A stretch of DNA of 64,000 nt from Sulfuricaulis sp. GTDB lineage: Bacteria; Pseudomonadota; Gammaproteobacteria; Acidiferrobacterales; Sulfurifustaceae. This document shows, in pieces, positions 33,323-42,021 of this stretch. A program made the translations under genes and the position numbers. The notes beneath the pieces were generated by a model. It saw only the letters and a program-made list of their open reading frames with translations, was not told where the DNA came from and ran no database searches. The stretch covers positions 186,001 through 250,000 of the forward strand of contig NZ_JANLGY010000013.1 in NCBI RefSeq assembly GCF_024653915.1. Reading direction: 5' to 3'. Each line of letters opens with the position of its first letter. Positions within the stretch are counted from its first letter, which is position 1.

Positions 33323-33729
33323 GCTTCCTGCTCGATACCGTGGTTGTTTCGGAGCTGATGAAGAAAAACCAGAACCCGAACGTCATACGCTGGATCGATG
33401 CCCAGGAACCACCTTTACTCTTCGTAAGCGTGGTTACCGTCGGTGAGATTGAACAAGGGATCGGACGTCTGCCGCACGGGGAACGGCGGCGTGCCTTCGA
33501 GCAGATGGCGCGCGAGGCGTTGCCAGCACGTTTCGCCGAGCGCATTCTGCCAGTGAGCATTGAAGTGGCATCTTCGTGGGGTGCATTCTCCGGCCGCCAT
33601 AAGCAGACGCTACCCGTGATAGATGGCCTCATCGCTGCCACGGCCCGTGTGCATGGCTTGACAGTGGTCACACGCAACGTAACGGATTTCCGGCGTTTTG
33701 ACGTGCCGGTATTTGATCCCTGGAAATAA
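33319..33729 (+). CDS. vapC: VapC-like PIN-domain toxin
   Basis: PIN-domain RNase of a type II toxin-antitoxin pair. Acidic residues of the active site include D6 (LLDTVVVSEL), the mid-protein glutamate in TVGEIEQGI and the aspartate in LPVIDGLIAATA; the final block is VTRNVTDFRRF. GTG start, 136 residues. It resembles the FitB/VapC class that pairs with Phd-type antitoxins. It closes the accessory island before mgtE. Confidence 0.93.
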   Translation: MSFLLDTVVVSELMKKNQNPNVIRWIDAQEPPLLFVSVVTVGEIEQGIGRLPHGERRRAFEQMAREALPARFAERILPVSIEVASSWGAFSGRHKQTLPVIDGLIAATARVHGLTVVTRNVTDFRRFDVPVFDPWK

Positions 33730-33838
33730 ACAATATTCAGCAACGGATCAATCAACTTCTGCTTCACGTTGCGTAAATCCCCTTTGCGCCAGCGCGCGAG
33801 TCCTCTACACTCTGGCCGCGAAAAATAGATAACTCCCC

Positions 33839-35194
33839 ATGGCCAAGGCGCGCAAACCCAAGAAACCGGATCATCTGAAGCCTGTCCTGGCCGCGCTTGA
33901 GGCCAGCGATAGCGCGCAGGTAAATGGGATTCTGGCCGAGCTTCATCCCGCGGATATCGCCCGTATCCTCGAAGGCCTCCCCCCGGAGCTGCGCGCCGCC
34001 GTCTGGGCGCAGGTGGACATCCTGCACATGGGCGAGGTGCTGCTGGAACTGCCGGAGGCGGTGCGCACCGATCTCGTCAAGCTGATGGACGACAAGGCGC
34101 TGGTGGCGGCAGCCCACGCGCTGGATATCGATGATATCGCCGACCTCATCCCCGACTTGTCGGACGAGGTCATCGCGGAGATCCTGTTCGACCTCGACAA
34201 GCAGGACCGCCATCGCCTCGACGCCGTGCTGTCCTATCCCGAGGACACCGCCGGCGGCCTGATGAACGTGGACGCCATCACGGTGCGCGAGAACATCACG
34301 GTTGAGGTGGTGTTGCGTTACCTGCGTCGGCGCGATGAGCTGCCGGAACATACCAACCGCCTGTTCGTGGTGAATCGCAGCGACCGCCTGATCGGCGACC
34401 TGAAGCTGACCAAACTCCTGACGGCTGACCCGAAAGCCCGCGTATCGCAGGTCATGGAGCGCGATCTCGTCAAGTTCACCGCGCTCACGCCGGACAAGGA
34501 AGTGGCGGCCGCGTTCGAGAATTACAACCTGATCTCGGCCCCGGTGGTGGATGAGAACAGCCGCTTGCTCGGTCGCATCACGGTGGATGACGTGGTCGAC
34601 GTTATCCGCGAGCAGGCCGACCGCCAGGTGCTGGCGCCCGCCGGTTTGAGCGAGGATCAGGACATCTTCGCGCCGGTGGCGCGCTCAAGCCGGCGCCGCG
34701 GCATCTGGCTCGGCGTCAATCTCATCACCGCCTTTATCGCGTCATGGGTTATTGGCCTGTTCGAGCAGGTGATCCAGCAAGTGGTGGCGCTGGCAGTGCT
34801 GATGCCTATCGTCGCCAGCATGGGCGGCAATGCCGGGACCCAGACGCTGACGCTGGTAGTGCGCGGCCTCGCGGTGGGCACGATCTCGGAGAGCAACGCG
34901 CGGCGGCTGCTTATGCGTGAACTCATGATCGGCGCCGTCAACGGGTTGATCTGGGCATTGGTGGTGGCGGTGGTGGCGATCTGGTGGTATGCCAACCTCG
35001 TGATCGGCGCGATCATTGCGGCGGCCATGATCATTAACCTCGCCTTTGCCGCGCTTTCTGGAGTGGCCATCCCCTTTCTGGTGCGCCGCTTTGGCGTCGA
35101 CCCGGCGCTGGCCAGCGGTGTGATTCTCACCACCGTTACCGATGTCGTGGGCTTTTTTGCCTTCCTCGGCCTCGCGACCCTGTTCCTTCTCTGA
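33839..35194 (+). CDS. mgtE: Magnesium transporter MgtE
   Basis: Homodimeric Mg2+ channel. An N-terminal superhelical domain (about 1-130) is followed by two CBS domains (about 135-260; SYPEDTAGGLMN opens this part) and a five-helix membrane domain with the pore motif MPIVASMGGNAGTQTLTLVVR. 451 residues, usual. No M-box-like leader is visible in the roughly 110-base gap upstream. Confidence 0.95.
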   Translation: MAKARKPKKPDHLKPVLAALEASDSAQVNGILAELHPADIARILEGLPPELRAAVWAQVDILHMGEVLLELPEAVRTDLVKLMDDKALVAAAHALDIDDIADLIPDLSDEVIAEILFDLDKQDRHRLDAVLSYPEDTAGGLMNVDAITVRENITVEVVLRYLRRRDELPEHTNRLFVVNRSDRLIGDLKLTKLLTADPKARVSQVMERDLVKFTALTPDKEVAAAFENYNLISAPVVDENSRLLGRITVDDVVDVIREQADRQVLAPAGLSEDQDIFAPVARSSRRRGIWLGVNLITAFIASWVIGLFEQVIQQVVALAVLMPIVASMGGNAGTQTLTLVVRGLAVGTISESNARRLLMRELMIGAVNGLIWALVVAVVAIWWYANLVIGAIIAAAMIINLAFAALSGVAIPFLVRRFGVDPALASGVILTTVTDVVGFFAFLGLATLFLL

Positions 35195-35313
35195 AATCCC
35201 GCCCCGGCCTTGGGGAATCCGGCCGTATGCTCCGTGAAATCAGCCATTTATCCGGGAGTATTTGCGATGCCGGCCGCCTGTGCCATATTTTATATAGAGA
35301 CAGGAACCGGAAA

Positions 35314-35718
35314 ATGCTCCCCAACACCATTCAACTCATCAGCCAGGCGATTAAGGAAAAGCGTTGCATCGCCGTGCGCTATCACGATCAGCGCCAGATC
35401 CGCGTGGTGGAACCGCACGCGGTTTACACGGATGAGCGCGGCGAACTGGTCATGGACGGTTACCAAACTCGCGGCCATTCCGCCTCCGGCCGTCCGCCGC
35501 CGTTCTGGCGGCCGTTCCGCATGAACAAGATCACTGCCGTGTCGGTGTTGAAGGAAACATTCCAGCCGCGTATTTCGGAAGGGTTCAGCGCCAACCGCCT
35601 GAAGTACCGCAGTGGTCTGGTGGCGATCGTGCAGGACAGCAAGCCGGCCTTCGCCTACGTGTATCCGGCACAGACCTCGGAAATCGGCCCGCACCTGCCC
35701 GAAGGCGTGCGCCGCTAA
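35314..35718 (+). CDS. Stand-alone WYL-domain-like protein
   Basis: About 134 residues. The ATG at 35314 is chosen because an AGGA sits ten bases upstream and conserved-looking sequence begins there (IQLISQAIKEKRCIAVRYHDQ); the frame is open up to 35227. The opening pattern, a helix followed by AVRYHDQRQIRVVEPHAVYT, resembles the start of WYL domains, which bind ligands or nucleic acid, but no helix-turn-helix is attached. Function unknown. It ends in a strong terminator that overlaps the 3' end of the opposing ptsI gene. Confidence 0.7.
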   Translation: MLPNTIQLISQAIKEKRCIAVRYHDQRQIRVVEPHAVYTDERGELVMDGYQTRGHSASGRPPPFWRPFRMNKITAVSVLKETFQPRISEGFSANRLKYRSGLVAIVQDSKPAFAYVYPAQTSEIGPHLPEGVRR

Positions 35719-35747
35719 CCGGACTTAAGGAATTACCGTCTCACGAC

Positions 35748-35775
35748 AAGCCGGCTCAATGCCGGCTTTGTTTTT
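35748..35775 (+). terminator. Rho-independent terminator of the WYL-like gene
   Basis: Perfect 8-bp stem AAGCCGGC-tcaat-GCCGGCTT followed by TGTTTTT. The T tract is on the plus strand only. The stem covers the last codons of the convergent ptsI gene. Confidence 0.88.
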
Positions 35776-37483
35776 CCACCCGCGCGTGTATCTCGCGTGT
35801 GTCGCGCACCTTCAGCAACTCTTTGGCGAAGCGCGTGAGTTGGCCGACGTTGGCGCCGCGCACGATCTTTTTGATTTCCAGCATCGTGGCCGGGTGCATG
35901 CTGAACTCGGTCAGCCCGAGCCCCAACAGCAAGCGCGTGTAGCGCGGGTCGCCCGCCATTTCGCCGCACATCGCCACCGGAATACGCGCATTTTTGCCGG
36001 CCTGAATGGTGATAGAAATCAGGCGCAGTATCGACGGGTGCAGCGGGTCGTAGAGATAGTTCACGGCGTCGTCCACGCGGTCGATGGCGAGCGTGTATTG
36101 AATCAGGTCGTTGGTGCCGATGGAAAAGAAATCGAGGTGGGGCGCGAACAGGTCCGCCGAGATCGCCGCCGCCGGTACCTCGATCATGCCCCCGACCGGA
36201 ATCCTGGCGTTGTATTTGATGCGTTCACGCTTGAGATCGCTCTTGGTCTCCTTGATCAGATCGAGAACCTGAAAAAGTTCCTCCTGACCGGATAGCATGG
36301 GAATCATCATGCGCACCTTGCCGAAGGCCGAGGCGCGCAGAATGGCGCGCAATTGTGGGCGAAAAAGCGACGTGTCGTGCAGGCACAGCCGCACCGCGCG
36401 CAGGCCGAGCGCCGGGTTGACCGTGATGGTGGCGCCGGCACGCCCGCCGTCAACCTGCTTGTCGGCGCCGAGATCGAGCGTGCGGATCGTCACCGGCTTG
36501 CCCGGTAGCGATTTGATGACCTTCATGTAGGAGCGAAACTGCTCCTCCTCGTCCGGTGGGGCGGGACGGTTCATGAACAGAAATTCGGTGCGGTACAGCC
36601 CGATGCCATCGGCGCCGGCCTGTGCCGCGGCGCGTACGTCCGCGGGTAATTCGATGTTGGCCAACAGGGAAATACGGCGGCGGTCGTGAGTGATGGCGCG
36701 GCTGGTTTTCAGGCGATTGAGTTCGCGTTTCTTGCGGGTGATGTCCTTCTGGCGCCGGCGGTATTCGTCAACGATGGAGCGGTCGGGCGCGATGATGAGC
36801 ATGCCGCGCTTGCCGTCGACAATCACCAGTTCGCCGGGGCTGACGTAGCGTGTGGCGCTGTGCGCCGCCACGATCGCGGGGATGCCGAGGCTGCGCGCCA
36901 GGATCGCGGTGTGCGAAATCGGCCCACCGAGGCTGGTGACGAAGGCGCGCACGCGGTTGTGCTTGAGCATTACCGTGTCGGCCGGCGTCAGGTCATCGGC
37001 GATGATGATCTCGCCCTCCGCCATTTTCTCGTGTTCGTCGTAGTTCTGCTGCAGCAGATTGCGCTGGATGCGGTTGACGACCTGGTTGACGTCGGTCTTT
37101 TTATTACGCAGGTAGTGGTCGTCCATCTGCTCGAAAATGGCGCTCAGGATTTCGCTCTGCGTTTTGAGCGCCCATTCGGCATTGCACTGCTTCTGACGGA
37201 TCATGTCGGCCGGCGCCATGGAAATCATCTTGTCGTCGAGCATCAGCAGGTGCGCGTCCAGAAAGCTTGTGGCCTCCGGCGGCGCATTGGCGGGGATGTG
37301 CTCGCGAATGGTTATTAATTGCCGGCGCGAGGCCGCTACCGCCCGCTGGAAGCGCGCGACCTCCTCTTCGAGATACTCTCGAGGGATGACGTATTCAGGG
37401 ATTTCCGGCAGCTCGTGCTGCAGGACGAAGGCCTTGCCGATGGCAACGCCGTCGCTGACGCCGGTTCCGTGTAGAGCCAACAT
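35756..37483 (-). CDS. ptsI: PTS enzyme I (phosphoenolpyruvate-protein phosphotransferase)
   Basis: First enzyme of the phosphotransferase chain; it takes phosphate from PEP and passes it to HPr. The phosphorylated histidine is H191 (GGPISHTAILARS); PEP-binding motifs GTNDLIQYTLAIDR and VAMCGEMAGDP are present. 575 residues, full length, with no GAF domain, so it is the sugar-type EI architecture. No EIIB/EIIC permease is in the window, which suggests a regulatory PTS. It is the last gene of the rpoN-hprK-rapZ-EIIA-HPr-EI run; a fold-back repeat separates it from ptsH. Confidence 0.96.
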   Translation of the reverse strand: MLALHGTGVSDGVAIGKAFVLQHELPEIPEYVIPREYLEEEVARFQRAVAASRRQLITIREHIPANAPPEATSFLDAHLLMLDDKMISMAPADMIRQKQCNAEWALKTQSEILSAIFEQMDDHYLRNKKTDVNQVVNRIQRNLLQQNYDEHEKMAEGEIIIADDLTPADTVMLKHNRVRAFVTSLGGPISHTAILARSLGIPAIVAAHSATRYVSPGELVIVDGKRGMLIIAPDRSIVDEYRRRQKDITRKKRELNRLKTSRAITHDRRRISLLANIELPADVRAAAQAGADGIGLYRTEFLFMNRPAPPDEEEQFRSYMKVIKSLPGKPVTIRTLDLGADKQVDGGRAGATITVNPALGLRAVRLCLHDTSLFRPQLRAILRASAFGKVRMMIPMLSGQEELFQVLDLIKETKSDLKRERIKYNARIPVGGMIEVPAAAISADLFAPHLDFFSIGTNDLIQYTLAIDRVDDAVNYLYDPLHPSILRLISITIQAGKNARIPVAMCGEMAGDPRYTRLLLGLGLTEFSMHPATMLEIKKIVRGANVGQLTRFAKELLKVRDTREIHARVEKQSRH

Positions 37484-37513
37484 ATTTTATGGGACTCCTG
37501 AAATATGAGTTTT

Positions 37514-37598
37514 CACCGCAGAGGGCGCAGAGATCGCAGAGATTTTCCGGTTAATAGTCATGAATTTTTCTCAGCGTGCTCCGCGTTCTCTGCGGTAG
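37514..37598. repeat. Fold-back repeat, family C, copy 2
   Basis: Arms caccgcagagggcgcagag and ctccgcgttctctgcggt. It is very like copy 3 at 38335 in both arms, the centre (ttaata-tcatga) and the flank (aaatatgagtttt), in the same orientation. Together they bracket ptsH and the EIIA-like gene. Confidence 0.9.
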
Positions 37599-37625
37599 AT
37601 AATCATACATAAATCACAACTTGCT

Positions 37626-37895
37626 TTACTCGCCCTCGCCGAAGCGGTTATTGATCAGTTCGGCCAGCGATTCCAGGGCATTCTTCTCGTCCTTGCCATC
37701 GGCGCATAGCTCGATTTCCGCGCCCTTGGCGGCCGCCAGCATCATGATGCCCATGATGCTTTTGCCGTTGACCTGCTGGCCATTGCGCTTGAGTGTAATT
37801 TCGGCGCTGAACTCCGAGGCCAGACTGACGAACTTGGCCGAGGCGCGCGCGTGCATGCCGAGCTTGTTGATGATGGTGATTTTCTGGCAACGCAT
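37626..37895 (-). CDS. ptsH: Phosphocarrier protein HPr
   Basis: HPr relays phosphate from EI. H15 (KLGMHARASAKF) is the EI site, and S46 in NGKSIMGIMML is the site for HPr kinase, whose gene (hprK) lies upstream. ATG 37895 is chosen; it shares one base with the stop of the EIIA-like gene (TAATG), so the two are translationally coupled. 89 residues, exact for the family. Confidence 0.96.
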   Translation of the reverse strand: MRCQKITIINKLGMHARASAKFVSLASEFSAEITLKRNGQQVNGKSIMGIMMLAAAKGAEIELCADGKDEKNALESLAELINNRFGEGE

Positions 37896-38305
37896 TATTT
37901 CTTTCCTTCTAAATTGGCGGGATTGCCGGCGCAGATAATGCCGCCGCAACCGCCGCTCAGCGCCTTGTCGATCAGGTCGTCCATGGCACTATGCCGGTAA
38001 TTGAGCACGCGCAGCAGCATGGGCAGGTTGACCCCCGTGATCAGCTCAATCGTCCCGCGCTTCAGCTGGCGGCAGGCGATATTCGTGTGGGTGGCGCCGT
38101 ATACGTCGGCCAGGATCAGTACGCCTTCGCCTCGTTCCACTTTTTGGATGCTCTGGCGCAATGACGTCTCGATTAGCTCAGGTGGCGCCGAATGATCGAA
38201 CTCGGTGGCCTCGAGCTGCGGCGGACGGCCGCCAAGCGTGTGCGCCACCGTGGCAATGAGGCCCGCGCCCAGGTTTTTTTCTGCAAGAATCAGCAATCCG
38301 ATCAT
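37895..38305 (-). CDS. PTS EIIA-like protein of the mannose family, lacking the usual active-site histidine
   Basis: 136 residues from ATG 38305 (MIGLLILAEKNLGAGLIATVAHTLG); a longer frame adds only repeat-derived codons. Mannose-family EIIA proteins of this locus normally begin MxGILIVTHG, with the histidine as phospho-acceptor. Here an ungapped alignment puts A8-E9-K10 at that place, so the histidine is replaced by glutamate. H21 (TVAHTLGG) is a different, also conserved position. The downstream GVLILADVYGATHTNIA and GVNLPMLLRVLNYR blocks are otherwise normal. It may be a signalling protein that cannot be phosphorylated, or a locked mimic. Identity of family is fairly sure; the functional consequence is inference. 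Confidence 0.85.
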   Translation of the reverse strand: MIGLLILAEKNLGAGLIATVAHTLGGRPPQLEATEFDHSAPPELIETSLRQSIQKVERGEGVLILADVYGATHTNIACRQLKRGTIELITGVNLPMLLRVLNYRHSAMDDLIDKALSGGCGGIICAGNPANLEGKK

Positions 38306-38334
38306 TTCAGGGGATCTCAAAAAATATGAGTTTT

Positions 38335-38418
38335 CACCGCAGAGCACGCAAAGATCGCAGAGATATTACAATTAATATTCATGATTTTTTCTCTGCGTCC
38401 TCTGCGCTCTCTGCGGTT
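38335..38418. repeat. Fold-back repeat, family C, copy 3
   Basis: Arms caccgcagagcacgcaaag and ctctgcgctctctgcggt in the rapZ-EIIA gap. It is a near copy of 37514-37598 in direct orientation. Confidence 0.9.
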
Positions 38419-38446
38419 GAAATTAATATATAAAACTTTTATTAAA

Positions 38447-39301
38447 TTATTTTAATTCCCGGTGACGGACCTGCGTCTTCAGGCCCTTGTTGGCAAAGTA
38501 TTCTGCCAGTCGATGCACCAGATAGACCGAGCGATGCTGGCCGCCGGTGCAACCCACGGCAATGGTCAGATACGTGCGGTCCTCGCGCTCGAAGTGTGGC
38601 AACCATTTTTCCAGGAAGCCGCGTATCTCGTCGAGCATCGATTGCACGTCCTGGTGCTGCTGGAGAAAACGCACGACCGGCTCGTCCAGCCCCGTGAACT
38701 GGCGCAGTTCTGTCTGCCAGTAGGGGTTGGGCAGACAGCGAACGTCGAACACGTAATCGGCATCGAGCGGGGTGCCGTGCTTGTAGCCGAAGGACTCGAA
38801 CAGCATCGTCAGCCCGACGGTATCCTCGCCGCGCGCAAAGTTGCGCACTTGCGAGCGCAGATCGTGCGGCGTGGTGCGGGTGGTGTCAATGCGCATGGTG
38901 GCCTCGACCGACAGCGGTCCGAGCAGTGTCTTTTCTGCGTGGATGGCCTCCACCAACGGTGTTTGATGATCCGACATGGGATGCTTGCGCCGAGTTTCCT
39001 TGAAGCGCTTGACCAGGATGGAGTCCTCGGCCTCGAGAAAAATGATGCGGTAATGAACGCCGCGCGTGCGCAGGTCGTCCAGGCTCTTCGGCAGGTCGGC
39101 GAGAAAGGCGCGGTTGCGCACGTCCAGGCCGATGGCCACGTTCATGATGGCGTTGTTGCGCATGTCCGTCAGCAGGCCGGCGAAGTGCGGAAGCAGCGCC
39201 GCCGGGAGATTGTCGATGCAATAAAAGCCGATGTCTTCCAGAGCCTGGAGCGCGATGGTTTTTCCGGAACCCGACAGGCCGCTGACGATGAAGAAACTCA
39301 T
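38447..39301 (-). CDS. rapZ: RNase adapter protein RapZ
   Basis: P-loop protein that in enterobacteria steers RNase E to the small RNA GlmZ; in other proteobacteria its target is less clear. Walker A GLSGSGKT is at residues 8-15, and the C-terminal RNA-binding part ends YLTIAVGCTGGQHRSVYLV. 284 residues. hprK ends one base before its start, so the two are co-transcribed. Confidence 0.96.
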   Translation of the reverse strand: MSFFIVSGLSGSGKTIALQALEDIGFYCIDNLPAALLPHFAGLLTDMRNNAIMNVAIGLDVRNRAFLADLPKSLDDLRTRGVHYRIIFLEAEDSILVKRFKETRRKHPMSDHQTPLVEAIHAEKTLLGPLSVEATMRIDTTRTTPHDLRSQVRNFARGEDTVGLTMLFESFGYKHGTPLDADYVFDVRCLPNPYWQTELRQFTGLDEPVVRFLQQHQDVQSMLDEIRGFLEKWLPHFEREDRTYLTIAVGCTGGQHRSVYLVHRLAEYFANKGLKTQVRHRELK

Positions 39302-40384
39302 TCAGTCCACTTTGTTGCGCGCCTTGCGCAACTTGTCTCCGGCGGGCGCCGCCGGATGACTCGCGCCGTGGTTGTTCATGTGCTCGTGATGGCGCTTCAT
39401 GAATTCCTCGAGTGGGTCGAAACCCCACATGTGCAGGATGTAGGCGCGGGTGGCAGCTTCCACCAGTACCGCCAGGTTGCGGCCGGGGCCGACGAACAGG
39501 GTGACCTCGGGAACTTCCACATCGAGAATGCGGCGGGTCTGCTGTTTCGACTGGAGGCGATCGATTTTGCTTAGTTTCATGCGCTGCATGGATTCCAGGC
39601 GCACGATCAAATGCAGTTTCTTTTTGTGGCGTACCGCGGTTTCGCCAAACATCAGGCGTATGTCCAGAATACCCAAGCCGCGCACTTCCAGGTAGTCGGA
39701 TAGCAATGTCGGGCATTGCCCGACGATCACGTCGGGGCCGACCCGCACGAATTCCACGGCGTCGTCCGCGATCAAGCGGTGGTCGCGCGAGAGCAGTTCC
39801 AGCGCGAGTTCGCTCTTGCCGATTCCGGATTCGCCGGTGATCAGTACGCCCATGCCCATGACTTCCATGTATACGCCGTGCACCGTGACGCGCGGCGCCA
39901 GCGCCCGCGTAAGGTAATACTGAAGATGATCGATGACTACCGGGCTGGGGAGCGCGGACGAAAACAGAGCGAGCGAGGCTTCGTTGGCGGCCGTGATCAA
40001 ATCGGAGGCAATCTTTTTGCCGCCCGCGACAATGACGATCGAGGTTTTTTCGCAGCTGAAGAGATTATGCTCCGCCGCTTCACGCTCCGCCTTGCCGAGT
40101 CTGTCGAGATAGGCGATTTCTGCCTCGCCGATGACCTGGATGCGGTTGGGGTGGACGAAATTGAGATGGCCGACCAGTGCCATGCCCGGGAACTTCGCCG
40201 TCGTGGGTTCGAGCAGGCGGCCCTTGCCGGTCTCGCCCGCCACCCACTTGAGCTTGAGCGGCCCCGACTCGGCCTCGAAAAGGTCGTGTGCCGTGACCGC
40301 TGGCGTGGTCTTGGGATCGGCGATCGGTCCGGATTTCAGCTCGGGCGATGCGCGGTTAATTCTCTTACGTGGTTTACGCCGCAA
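39302..40384 (-). CDS. hprK: HPr kinase/phosphorylase
   Basis: Phosphorylates HPr at S46 and removes that phosphate. Walker A GESGIGKS is at 184-191, followed by the signature VRGLGILDIRLMFGETAVR. The TTG start gives 360 residues, about 40 more than usual; the conserved region begins near TAHDLFEAESGPLK (residue 31), so the true start may be further in. It lies directly after rpoN; the hpf and ptsN genes often found between them are absent here. Confidence 0.93.
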   Translation of the reverse strand: MRRKPRKRINRASPELKSGPIADPKTTPAVTAHDLFEAESGPLKLKWVAGETGKGRLLEPTTAKFPGMALVGHLNFVHPNRIQVIGEAEIAYLDRLGKAEREAAEHNLFSCEKTSIVIVAGGKKIASDLITAANEASLALFSSALPSPVVIDHLQYYLTRALAPRVTVHGVYMEVMGMGVLITGESGIGKSELALELLSRDHRLIADDAVEFVRVGPDVIVGQCPTLLSDYLEVRGLGILDIRLMFGETAVRHKKKLHLIVRLESMQRMKLSKIDRLQSKQQTRRILDVEVPEVTLFVGPGRNLAVLVEAATRAYILHMWGFDPLEEFMKRHHEHMNNHGASHPAAPAGDKLRKARNKVD

Positions 40385-40521
40385 GCAGCGGTTGCCTCGT
40401 CGGGTTGGATTGAATTCCTGCGCGCCGTTTCCGGGTCGGGCAGGGAAGACGTCATTGTAACAGGTTTGCCGGCGGGGGAATGCGACCTAATGAGCCATGC
40501 GCCGGCATGGACCGGGGCGCA

Positions 40522-42021
40522 TCAGACCAGCGACTTGCGTTGGCTGGAGGGCGGGATGTTCATGAACTCGCGGTATTTGGCGACGGTCCGGCGCGCGACA
40601 TTGATGCCCTGCTCTTCCAGGATTTCGGCGATCTTGCTGTCACTGATGGGTTTGGTGGGTGTTTCGCACTCCACCAGCTTCTTGATGATCGAACGAATGG
40701 CGGTCGCCGAACAGGTGCCGCCGTCCGCGGTGGTCACGTGGCTGGAGAAGAAATACTTGAGTTCGAATATTCCACGCGGCGTCAGCATGTACTTGTTGGT
40801 GGTGACGCGCGAGATGGTGGACTCGTGCATGGTCACGCTCTCGGCGACATCGTGCAGCACCAGCGGTTTCATGGCCTCCGCGCCGTGGTCGAAGAAGGCG
40901 CGCTGTCGGTCAACAATCGTGCGCGCGACCTTGAGCAGGGTTTCATTGCGGGAAGTGAGACTTTTGATGAACCAGCGCGCCTGTTGAAGTTGATCTTGAA
41001 GGTAGCGGTTGTCGGCGCTCGAATCGCCGCGGTGAATCATTTTTTCGTACTGGCGATTAATGCGAAGTCGTGGTGACACATCCGAATTGAGGTCCGCGCG
41101 CCATACGCCACGGAATTTTCTCACGATGATGTCGGGAACCACGTAACCGGCCTGCGAGGATGTGACGGAATTGCCCGGTCTTGGGTTAAGTCTCTGAATA
41201 AGCTCTATCGCCTGCTGCAATTCTTCTGCGGTGAGCTTGAGATTGCGTCGCAGCTGGGTGTAATCCCGGGCCGCCAGCAGGGCAAGGTTCGCCGGTGTGG
41301 CGAGCTCTTTGGCGGTTTTCAGGTCGGGTGTTTCGGGAGCGAGCAGTTTCATCTGCAAGCGCAGGCACTCGGCGAGATCGCGCGAGCCCACGCCGATCGG
41401 ATCGAAGTTCTGGATTTGGTGTAATACCGCCTCAATTTCGTCTATTTCGATGGCATGATTTTCCCCCAGCGCCTGCTGGATCTCCTCCAGATTGCAGCTC
41501 AGGTAGCCATCCTCGTTCACGGCATCGATCAGGGTCAGCGCAATCTGTTTGTCGGTGTCCGAGAATGGCGTCATCTGCATCTGCCATAGCAGATGGTCGC
41601 GCAACGTTTGCGGTGGGCTGTTGCGAGCGTCAATATCGGGAAAGTCATCGTCGGATGTGGAGCGGCTGGCCGTGGGAGCCGTCAAGGACTCGAAGGGTTC
41701 GTCCCACTCGGCGTCACGTTCCTCGCCGGGCGCGGTGTCGGTGTCGGCCGCCGGTAAAGCGTCGACTTCGTCGCTGGATATCTCGACACTGTCCTCGCCG
41801 TTGGCGTCGGCGGAATCGGAGGCGGAATGTTCCGTTTCGTTCTTGGCGTCCGGCGTCTCGTCTTCGCGTTCGTTTTCCTCGAGCAGGGGGTTGCTTTCGA
41901 GCGCTTCCTGGATTTCCTGTTGCAGTTCGATGGAAGAAAGCTGCAGCAGCCGGATGGCCTGCTGCAATTGGGGGGTGATCGTTAAATGTTGACCCAGTTT
42001 AAGGTCAAGTGACTGCTTCAT
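40522..42021 (-). CDS. rpoN: RNA polymerase sigma-54 factor
   Basis: Sigma factor for activator-dependent promoters. Region I is glutamine/leucine-rich (MKQSLDLKLGQHLTITPQLQQAIRLLQ), followed by an acidic linker (about 50-130), the core-binding region and the C-terminal RpoN box ARRTVAKYRE. ATG 42021 gives 499 residues and the family start; the frame is open to 42048. A CCGCCC-tgc-GGGCGG hairpin in the leader lies just upstream (42049-42063). Confidence 0.96.
   Translation of the reverse strand: MKQSLDLKLGQHLTITPQLQQAIRLLQLSSIELQQEIQEALESNPLLEENEREDETPDAKNETEHSASDSADANGEDSVEISSDEVDALPAADTDTAPGEERDAEWDEPFESLTAPTASRSTSDDDFPDIDARNSPPQTLRDHLLWQMQMTPFSDTDKQIALTLIDAVNEDGYLSCNLEEIQQALGENHAIEIDEIEAVLHQIQNFDPIGVGSRDLAECLRLQMKLLAPETPDLKTAKELATPANLALLAARDYTQLRRNLKLTAEELQQAIELIQRLNPRPGNSVTSSQAGYVVPDIIVRKFRGVWRADLNSDVSPRLRINRQYEKMIHRGDSSADNRYLQDQLQQARWFIKSLTSRNETLLKVARTIVDRQRAFFDHGAEAMKPLVLHDVAESVTMHESTISRVTTNKYMLTPRGIFELKYFFSSHVTTADGGTCSATAIRSIIKKLVECETPTKPISDSKIAEILEEQGINVARRTVAKYREFMNIPPSSQRKSLV

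Noticed and set aside
33730-33838. Magnesium riboswitch upstream of mgtE
   Set aside because: The gap is only about 110 bases and I see no M-box-like helices or terminator.
35759-37318. Plus-strand frames opposite ptsI
   Set aside because: They are shadows of the PTS enzyme I gene, whose motifs are unmistakable on the minus strand.
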